Assembly: GCF_020037025.1 (NCBI RefSeq)
Contig: NZ_JAIQLH010000053.1
Coordinates: 1 to 64,000, forward strand
From: Streptomyces huiliensis
GTDB taxonomy: Bacteria > Actinomycetota > Actinomycetes > Streptomycetales > Streptomycetaceae
DNA length: 64,000 bases
Reading direction: 5' to 3'
Shown here: in pieces, positions 26,579-33,212 of the stretch
Layout: each line of letters begins with the position of its first letter
Numbering within the stretch: position 1 is the first letter of the stretch
The notes under the pieces: generated by a model
Told to the model about the DNA's origin: nothing
What the model saw: only the letters and a program-made list of their open reading frames with translations
The model's database searches: none
Translations under genes and position numbers: made by a program

Positions 26579-28171
26579 TCAGTGGCGGACCAGCAGCCCG
26601 GCTCGGACCAAGGCGTCGAGCAGCCGGGTCCGGGTGGCGTCGGACGTGCCCGGCAGCGCGTCGGTCTCCGGGACGGGGTGACGGCCGATCCGCAGGCGGC
26701 CGGCCATCCGGGGGTCCAGCCGGACGACCCGGCCGAGTCTGAGGTCGACCGCGTACCACTGGGCTCCGCCGGTGGTGTCCACGGTCACCAGGCGGACCTC
26801 GGGAGCGAGGCGGATTCCCGGGGTGTTCTGGTCGGTCGACGTGCTCTGGTCGGCCGGTGCGGTCGGCCCGTCTGCTGCGCTTCGGCCGTCCGACGGACTC
26901 CGGTCATCCGATGTGCTCCGGTCGGCGGGCACGCCGTGTCCGTCCGACGGTCCTGTCGCGAGGTACGCCGCCGCCGTCCGCGCCGGGACCAGGTGTCCGG
27001 CCCTGGCCAGCCCTGGGCCGATGGTGTTCACCAGCTCGGTCACCTGCTGCGGCTCCAGGGTGCCGGGGGCCTCGAAGCGGCGGTGCCGGGCGAGGTCCGG
27101 GCCGGTCTCCGGAGACAGCCGCACGCTGATCCCGCCCCAGGCCGGGTCGTCCCAGTGGACGGGCCAGTCGAACGGTCGCAGCCCGACCACCCGGTCCACG
27201 GGGCTGTCCGGGGCGGTGAGCCGCTTCGCGGTGTCCTGGGCCCGGTCGGCGTCTACGCCCGGCGCGCCGAGCCAGAGTTCGGCGAGCACGGTGACCCCGG
27301 CCGCCCGCAGCCGGGCCGTCGCGGCCCTGACCTCGGCGGCCGGCGCCCGGGAACCGCCGCGGCCCAGCAGTACCTCCTCGTCCGCGGCGCACACCCCCAG
27401 CACGGCGGTGACACACCCGCCGTCGATCAGTTCGCCGGTCCGCTCCACCAGGTCCCGCAACCCGATCCGGCCCGCCCAGGGGCCTGGTGGTACGGCGTCG
27501 GCGGCCCGTTCGCGCCAGTGCACCGGGGCGCCGTCCCGGGTCGGCCGGCCGTCGTCGGGCAGGCCCGCGACCGACCAGTGCACCGCCGCCGGGGGCCTGG
27601 CGAACGTGGCGGAGCGGAACGGGGTGAGCCGGCCCAGGACGTGCCCGTGCGTCCGTGCGTAGCGACCTGTGATCCGGGGTCGTCCGGGCAGCCGCTCGGC
27701 CAGGGCGGCCGTGGCGGGCAGTTGCTGGTCGCGGTCCAGGACGATCCACACCTCGTCGTCGCTCCGGACGGCGGCCACGGCGGCGTCCAGCTCGGGCTGG
27801 TACGGCACGGGCCCGCGTACGGCGCGCAGTACGGCGTCGGAGTCCTCGGTGGATCCGTCGGCGAGGGCGATGTCGTCCAGCGTGACTTGGACCGTGGACC
27901 GGTCGTCCGGTCCGGTGGCGGTCCGCATCAGGAGGGCCGCCGCCCGCAGTCGTTCCAGGGGGCCGTCCGGGTCGGCCAGCGCTGCCGCCGCCGCGCGTAG
28001 CAGTGCGGCCCGCTCGGGCGCGTCGGCGGCGGTCGAGGCGCCGGTGGCGGCCGTGTCGCGCAGGACGCGGGCGACGAATCGGCGGCCGGGTTCCAGCAGT
28101 CGGTGCGCCCCGGGCCACACCGGCCGCAGGCTGGGGTCGCCGCCCGGCGGGACGATCACCGTCGTGTTCAT
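26579..28171 (-). CDS. Radical-SAM-like protein lacking the iron-sulfur cysteines, 530 aa
   Basis: The family is uncertain. The central region (~150-330) looks like a TIM-barrel radical SAM protein: VWIVLDRDQQLPAT, a GRYARTHGHVL stretch, and LRAAGVTVLAELWLGAPGVD resembling the conserved G-x-P-G strand. The CxxxCxxC motif is absent, and I see only two Cys close together (GGCVTAVLGVC), so it cannot hold a standard 4Fe-4S cluster. The C-terminal ~100 residues may be a PqqD/RRE-like peptide-binding region (WYAVDLRLGRVVRLDP). A low-complexity insert of Asp/Ser/Thr repeats lies at ~425-460. The ATG overlaps the PEARL-3 stop (ATGA). A non-redox scaffold or peptide-binding role is likely. Confidence 0.5.
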   Translation of the reverse strand: MNTTVIVPPGGDPSLRPVWPGAHRLLEPGRRFVARVLRDTAATGASTAADAPERAALLRAAAAALADPDGPLERLRAAALLMRTATGPDDRSTVQVTLDDIALADGSTEDSDAVLRAVRGPVPYQPELDAAVAAVRSDDEVWIVLDRDQQLPATAALAERLPGRPRITGRYARTHGHVLGRLTPFRSATFARPPAAVHWSVAGLPDDGRPTRDGAPVHWRERAADAVPPGPWAGRIGLRDLVERTGELIDGGCVTAVLGVCAADEEVLLGRGGSRAPAAEVRAATARLRAAGVTVLAELWLGAPGVDADRAQDTAKRLTAPDSPVDRVVGLRPFDWPVHWDDPAWGGISVRLSPETGPDLARHRRFEAPGTLEPQQVTELVNTIGPGLARAGHLVPARTAAAYLATGPSDGHGVPADRSTSDDRSPSDGRSAADGPTAPADQSTSTDQNTPGIRLAPEVRLVTVDTTGGAQWYAVDLRLGRVVRLDPRMAGRLRIGRHPVPETDALPGTSDATRTRLLDALVRAGLLVRH

Positions 28172-30591
28172 GACGACGGCCCCGTCCCGGCCACCATGGC
28201 GATGCGGTATTCGCTGGTGAACGCGCCCGTGGAGCGGTGAAGGCTCAGTTCGTCCGGTCCGGGCAGCATCTCGGTGACGGCCAGCGGCCCGGCGGCGGCC
28301 AGGGAGCGCAGGTGCTCCTGGGCCTGCGGCACGTCGAGGTCGAGGTACATCGGCTTGGTCTCGGTGGGGCTGAGCGCGAAGACGTGCCGGGGCCAGCCGC
28401 GGCGGGCGCGTTCGGTGACGACGGCCCGGAACAGGGCAGCTCGGTCGGTCGCGCGGTCGAGTTCCGGGAGCGCGCCGGCCGGCAGGTCCCAGCGTTCCCG
28501 CTGGACCACGACGTCGCCGAGCACCAGGCGCGGGGTGTGCTCGCCGGCTGCGAGCCGGGGGAACTCCACCGGCACGGGGGCGAAGACCCGCAGGTGCGCG
28601 TGGTCCTCCTCGCCGACGTACAGTTCCAGCGGCCCGTCGGGCCCGAGCAGGACGGGCTCGCCGTCGACGAGCGCCGCCGTCAGTTCACCGGCCATCGCCC
28701 GCCGTCCGGGGCCGGTGCCGGCGCGGCCGGTGACCTCGATGAAGCGGCCCGGGTAGGCGTCGCCGACGAGGCCCTTGTGCTGGCGGCGGTGGAGCACGGT
28801 CGCGGCGCGGGCCGGGCCGCCCCACACGTCGAGCGCGGGACGTACGGCGCGGGCCAGGTGGTCGGCGTCCGGGGCGAAGTGGCCCTGCAGTCCCCAGGCG
28901 AACATGTACGGGTGGATCTCGCCCAGCACGAGCGGAGCGGCCGGATCCGCGGGGAGCATGACGTCGGGGCTGACGAAGAACCGCCCGTCGGGGGCGTCGG
29001 CCAGATCGGCCACCGCGTCGGGCGGAAGCGCCGCGACGCGTCCGTCGGAGGCGGCCAGGAAGCGGTCCAGCAGTGCCGATCGCCACCGCTCGTGCTTCTG
29101 GCGGACGGGCAGCAGCGCCCCCTCGTCGAGGCGGGCGGCGAGCAGTTCGGCGAAGCGGAGGAAGGGCAGGGAGCCGTCGTGTTCGGCGAGCAGTCCGGCG
29201 GCGATCCCGCGCAGTCCTTCGCGCCTGAGGTGACCTGCCGTCAGGCCGAGCCGGAACACCGGGTCGAGTGCCCGCTCGATCCGCCGTGCCAGCGCGGGCG
29301 GCCAGCGTACGGGCTGCCCGTCGGCCCAGCAGTCCTCGAACAAGATGAAGCGGTCGGCGTACGTACGGCCCTGGTTGCGCCGCGCGGGCACCCGGGTCAC
29401 CGATTCGAAGAGCGCCTCGGCCTCCGCCAGGATCTTGGTTCGTTCGGGTACCCCGGTCTCCGCGGCGAACCGTTCCACGAGGGCGCTCAGGTCGGCCGCG
29501 GCCGTGCGGAAGGGCTGCGCCTCGGGGACGTCCGGGAGCCGGGAGACCACGTCCTGGAACGGGTGGAGGGTGGTGGAGCCGGGTTCCAGGTCCCGGCGGA
29601 CCAGCAGGTTGCGTTCGAGGGCCGTGATGCGGGACTCGGTCTCCGGGTGGGCGAGCCCGGTCGCGGCGGCGAGTTCGGCGGCCGTCCTCGTCCCGTCCAC
29701 GGACCGCAGCAGTGCCAGGTCCGCCGGTTCCAGGTCGACCGGGGGCCTGCCGGGCAGCGCGGCGCGCGAGCCTTCCAGGACGACGGCGGCGATGCGGCGG
29801 GGCGGCAGCCGGCGGCGCACCGCGGGTATCGCGGCGGCGGCGCGTCCCCAGGCGGCCGCGGCCCAGAAGGAGACGAACGCGCCGCGGCGGACGACTCCGG
29901 TGGGCGTCTCGGGGCCGTGGCCGACGGTCTTCGCCTCGGGGTCGACGCTGCCGAAGCAGACCGGTCCGAAGAAGCTCGTCGTCTCGTTCTTGGCGCCCAG
30001 GCGCTGGAGGAAGGCGTAGGCCCGCCGTTGCAGGGCGCGTTCGGAGGCCGTGCCGCCACCGGGTGGGGCGGGCTGCCGGTCGTGCCGGACCAGGGAGTCG
30101 AGAAAGCCGGGTGACAGCAGGAACAGGGCTTCGCGGACGTCCTGGCGGGCCGTCGCGGCGAACAGCCGCTCGGCCGTCGACTGCTCCTCCCGGAGCAGCA
30201 GTTCGTCGGCTCGTGCGGTGTCCCGGGCCGCCGCGGCCACCGCGTCCGTCCACTCCCGGTAGCCGTCGGCCAGGCCGGCCGGCCACGGGCCCTCCGGGAG
30301 CGCGCGGACGCGTCGGCGGCCGATCCGCGAGCGCAGCGCCGACAGCGCCCGGAGGCCGTCGCGGTCTCCGGCGGCCCGCAGTCGTGCCACCTCCGCCGGA
30401 ACCAGGTCGTCCAGCAGCCGGGCCCGTGCCGTCTCGGCGCGTGCGGCGTGCTCCCGGGCGGCTTGCAGGGCGGACGCGGTGCCGGGGCAGTCGAGTCCGT
30501 CGAGCAGGCCGATGCCGAATCCGGCGCGGCGCAGGACGAAGGGGTCGAGCATGCGGAAGAGGGGGGCGTCCTGGGGAGCTGTCGGCGTCAC
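28168..30591 (-). CDS. PEARL-3: LanB-like peptide aminoacyl-tRNA ligase homologue, 807 aa
   Basis: The frame stays open far upstream, but the gene starts at GTG 30591, which overlaps the TPR gene stop (GTGA) and gives the N-terminal phrase FRMLDPFVLRRAGF typical of LanB proteins. Motifs: LQRLGAKNETTSFFGP (~193-208), GRTYADRFILFEDC, HRRQHKGLVGDAYPG, TETKPMYLDL and VTEMLPGPDELSLHR. There is no elimination domain. It has full ligase-like features and is translationally coupled on both sides. Confidence 0.88.
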   Translation of the reverse strand: MTPTAPQDAPLFRMLDPFVLRRAGFGIGLLDGLDCPGTASALQAAREHAARAETARARLLDDLVPAEVARLRAAGDRDGLRALSALRSRIGRRRVRALPEGPWPAGLADGYREWTDAVAAAARDTARADELLLREEQSTAERLFAATARQDVREALFLLSPGFLDSLVRHDRQPAPPGGGTASERALQRRAYAFLQRLGAKNETTSFFGPVCFGSVDPEAKTVGHGPETPTGVVRRGAFVSFWAAAAWGRAAAAIPAVRRRLPPRRIAAVVLEGSRAALPGRPPVDLEPADLALLRSVDGTRTAAELAAATGLAHPETESRITALERNLLVRRDLEPGSTTLHPFQDVVSRLPDVPEAQPFRTAAADLSALVERFAAETGVPERTKILAEAEALFESVTRVPARRNQGRTYADRFILFEDCWADGQPVRWPPALARRIERALDPVFRLGLTAGHLRREGLRGIAAGLLAEHDGSLPFLRFAELLAARLDEGALLPVRQKHERWRSALLDRFLAASDGRVAALPPDAVADLADAPDGRFFVSPDVMLPADPAAPLVLGEIHPYMFAWGLQGHFAPDADHLARAVRPALDVWGGPARAATVLHRRQHKGLVGDAYPGRFIEVTGRAGTGPGRRAMAGELTAALVDGEPVLLGPDGPLELYVGEEDHAHLRVFAPVPVEFPRLAAGEHTPRLVLGDVVVQRERWDLPAGALPELDRATDRAALFRAVVTERARRGWPRHVFALSPTETKPMYLDLDVPQAQEHLRSLAAAGPLAVTEMLPGPDELSLHRSTGAFTSEYRIAMVAGTGPSS

Positions 30592-32618
30592 GGCGTCTCC
30601 AGGTCGGCCCGGGTGAGCAGGAAGGGCCGGTTCAGCTTGGTCTTCGGCCGGGGCAACAGGGCCCGCAGCGCGGCGGGGTCGCCGTCGTCCGCCGCGTCCA
30701 GGGCCTGGCACAGCCGGTGCGCCTCGCGGAGTTGTGCGCAGCTCAGCGCCGCCGTCCGCCGTACGGCCTCGCCGTCCGGCAGCGTGCCCGCCGCCAGGGC
30801 GACGCCGGTGCGGGCGAGGGCGAGGGTGTAGGGGTCGGCGAGTGTGGTGGCGGCCGCTTCGGCGCGCTCGTACCAGGTGCGTGCCTCCTCCGGCCGGTCG
30901 AGGTCGAGGAGCATGCCGCCGATTTCCAGGGCTATCAGCTGCCGGTGCAGGTGGTCGGCCAGTTTGTGCGCGATGTCGTAGGCGGCTGTGAAGCCTTCCA
31001 GGGCCTCGGTGTGACGGCCGGCTCGCAGGTGGAGGCCCGCCGCCCGGTAGTGGTGGTGTTTGAAGAAGCTGTCGCCCCAGTCGGTGCTGATCCGGGCGAA
31101 CTGGTCCCAGGTGCGGGTGGCGGCGTCGTACTTCTTGGCCATCTCTTGTAAGACGCTGATGTTGGAGATCAGGTTGATTTTCAGGTGGGTGGCGTCCGCC
31201 GAGTGCAGTCGGCCGATCAGCGCCACGGCCTGCTTCTCCTGCGCCATCGCCTGCGCGTACTCGCCGGAGCGCACATGGGCCAGGGCGCGGACGTTGCGCA
31301 GCCAGGCCCGTTCGACGCCGGCGGTGGGGGTGTCCACGGTGGAGAGCCGCTCCAGGCCGTGGTCGATGTCCGCCGTGCCGCTCTCCAGCATCCCGGCCCG
31401 CTTGACGGACAGCAGCGCCCGCAGCAGCAGCACCCGGGCCTCGGTGATCGCGTCCGGCGCCGCCTCGACGGCCCGGGTGAACTCCTCGCGCGCGCCGTCG
31501 TGGTCGAGGACGAGCGCGCGGACCATACCGAGGTAGCGCAGGGCCAGGCTGCGCAGCTGGGGCACCGATTCGATGGCTTCGGCGTGGATGCCGATCGCCG
31601 GGGTGCCGTCGCCGGGGTCGAGCGCCGTGAAGTGCTCGCGGACGCGGTCCACGGCGAGGTCCGGGTCGGCGGCCAGCCGGTCGAGGAGCGCCCGCGCGGC
31701 CAGCACCCCGCCTTCGTGGTTGCAGGCGAAGAAGCACGAGCGCATGGCGAGCAGGGCGGCCGCGGCGGCCAGGGTTGAATCGGCGCCTTCCGGCGCGGGA
31801 TCCAGGGCCGTTGTCAGCAGCCGGTGTTCGTCCACTGTGACGGAGTCGGGGTCCGCCTCGGGCGGCGTGTATCCCCCCGCCTCGGGCTGTACGTGTCCCT
31901 CCGCCTCGGGCGGCGCGTGTCCGTCCGCCCCGGGTGGCACGTGTCCGTCCGCCTCGGGCGGCACGTGTCCGTCCGCCGGTCCCGCCTGCTCCCCGCCGGA
32001 CGGGAAGGGCACGCCGAGCCGGGCCGCCAGCGCCGCCGTCATGCGGCGGCGGATCTCCGCGGCGGGCGGCGCATCCCAGCGGTCCAGGTCGGCGGGGGCC
32101 GGGACGACGTCATGGAGGTGCAGGCGGACCTCCGGATGACGCGCGGCGAGGGCGAGCCGTTCCAGGATGCGGGGCAGGCCGCGCAGGCTGAGCAGGTCCG
32201 TGTATCCCACGCCGCGCAGGTGCAGCGGGCGGCCGATGGCCGTCATCGCGGCGACGATGGCCTCCGCCGCCGTGTCCAGCACTCGGAACACCTGTTCCGA
32301 CTCGGCGTGCAGCCGGCGTTCCGACGGCGTACCGGCGAGATCCGCGAGCAACGGTGCGTCGGGGAAGGTCCCGGGGTAGAGCCGGTTCCACTCGGGCTGC
32401 CGGGATTCCGCGGTTCCGCGGACCGCTTCTGGGGCGATCGAGGAAAGGGTGGAAATCACCGAGCGGAGCCCCGCGAAGGCAACGGGAAGGCACACTCCGA
32501 AATCTGCCGTCAGGGGTGGCGCACCATCGTCGGATTGTCTCTCGGGGGCTCCTGCGCAGACGACCAGAGCATCTACCGGCCACTGCGTCCTGGCCTCGGC
32601 GCTTGTCGCCAAGTACAC
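30588..32618 (-). CDS. TPR-repeat protein, first gene of the left arm, 676 aa
   Basis: N-terminal ~180 residues of unknown type (VYLATSAEARTQWP, LHLRGVGYTDLLSLRGLPRI), a hypervariable linker of tandem DGHVPPEA-like octapeptides (~217-257), then at least six TPR-like helical pairs (e.g. LRYLGMVRALVLDHDGAREE, AWLRNVRALAHVRSGEYAQA, AGLHLRAGRHTEALEGFTAA). GTG 32618 has an AGGGAG site about 7 bases upstream. A TTA codon lies at codon 490 (31151-31149). Probably a regulator or a scaffold for the PEARL enzymes; the sequence does not decide which. Confidence 0.75.
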   Translation of the reverse strand: MYLATSAEARTQWPVDALVVCAGAPERQSDDGAPPLTADFGVCLPVAFAGLRSVISTLSSIAPEAVRGTAESRQPEWNRLYPGTFPDAPLLADLAGTPSERRLHAESEQVFRVLDTAAEAIVAAMTAIGRPLHLRGVGYTDLLSLRGLPRILERLALAARHPEVRLHLHDVVPAPADLDRWDAPPAAEIRRRMTAALAARLGVPFPSGGEQAGPADGHVPPEADGHVPPGADGHAPPEAEGHVQPEAGGYTPPEADPDSVTVDEHRLLTTALDPAPEGADSTLAAAAALLAMRSCFFACNHEGGVLAARALLDRLAADPDLAVDRVREHFTALDPGDGTPAIGIHAEAIESVPQLRSLALRYLGMVRALVLDHDGAREEFTRAVEAAPDAITEARVLLLRALLSVKRAGMLESGTADIDHGLERLSTVDTPTAGVERAWLRNVRALAHVRSGEYAQAMAQEKQAVALIGRLHSADATHLKINLISNISVLQEMAKKYDAATRTWDQFARISTDWGDSFFKHHHYRAAGLHLRAGRHTEALEGFTAAYDIAHKLADHLHRQLIALEIGGMLLDLDRPEEARTWYERAEAAATTLADPYTLALARTGVALAAGTLPDGEAVRRTAALSCAQLREAHRLCQALDAADDGDPAALRALLPRPKTKLNRPFLLTRADLETP

Positions 32619-33011
32619 GCGGGACTCCCTTCGGTTCGACGGCTGTGCCGGCCGAACGGCAAAGAGCAGAAAATTAGTTGCTTGCGTAGGGCAGCCATCG
32701 GTCGCGTGCCACCTTAGATCGCCAACTGGAAGGCCAACAAGGTCGCTTACAGGACTGACTGATTCCCTATGTACGGATCCACCGGGACCTTTCGATTCAC
32801 ACCGTATGCCCGCATTCCATGGCCCCTTTTCACGCCGACTCGATCTAGGAAACCCACTCCTCGACGGGGGCATTTTGCGCCAACTTCAAACCGGTACTTG
32901 CATGTTCATCTTCAGGGCATAGCGTGTGATGAGGCCCATGGCGCCAACCGGGGGATTGAGCGGGACATCCTGCATGCCCCCGGGGAGTCGACTTCTCAGG
33001 AGGCATACGTA
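32619..33011. promoter_or_regulatory. Divergent promoter region between the two cluster arms
   Basis: This 393-bp gap is noticeably more A/T-rich than the genes and must hold promoters for both arms. On the + strand TTGCAT (near 32896) followed 16 bases later by TAGCGT is a weak -35/-10 candidate. A 7-bp GC stem (CCGGGGG 32948-32954 with CCCCCGG 32977-32983) lies just before the strong AGGAGG (32998-33003) of the peptide gene and could act in the leader RNA. No clear operator dyad is seen. Confidence 0.5.
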
Positions 33012-33149
33012 ATGGCCGAAGAAAAGACGCTCGAAGAGACCGCGGCAGCCGTTGAGGCCATCCCGGAGGATGGCGAAGAAATCGACGAGCTGGACGACAT
33101 GGAGTTCCTCCTCGAAGAGATAGAGAATCGGATCGCCCCGCTCGCCTGA
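33012..33149 (+). CDS. Acidic scaffold (precursor) peptide of the PEARL cluster, 45 aa
   Basis: Start MAEEKTLEETAAAV, with a perfect AGGAGG site 8 bases before the ATG. It is very acidic (18 Asp/Glu against 2 Lys/Arg) and predicted helical. It ends in ELDDMEFLLEEIENRIAPLA with no Ser/Thr/Cys-rich core. In known PEARL systems the ribosomal peptide is only a carrier: amino acids are added to its C-terminus from tRNA, modified and cut off. The lack of a core, the first position in the right arm and the match in style to AmmA-type peptides (from memory) support that role. A frame extending further upstream is not needed. Confidence 0.9.
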   Translation: MAEEKTLEETAAAVEAIPEDGEEIDELDDMEFLLEEIENRIAPLA

Positions 33150-33154
33150 TCACC

Positions 33155-33172
33155 CTCCAGTGGACACCGGAG
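33155..33172 (+). terminator. Short hairpin after the precursor gene, possible attenuator
   Basis: CTCCAGTG (33155-33162) faces CACCGGAG (33165-33172) with one mismatch, 5 bases after the peptide stop and 40 bases before the next gene. Partial terminators or stabilising hairpins here are common in peptide clusters, letting the small peptide be made in excess of its enzymes. The stem is short, so this is tentative. Confidence 0.35.
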
Positions 33173-33212
33173 AGTTCGGACAGGCTCAGGAATCACGGAT
33201 TCGGAGCATTTC

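Noticed and set aside
28168..31737. A single 1189-codon open frame on the minus strand
   Set aside because: Its first 382 codons are Arg/Gly/Pro-rich shadow of the TPR gene. The real ligase starts at GTG 30591, coupled to the TPR stop.
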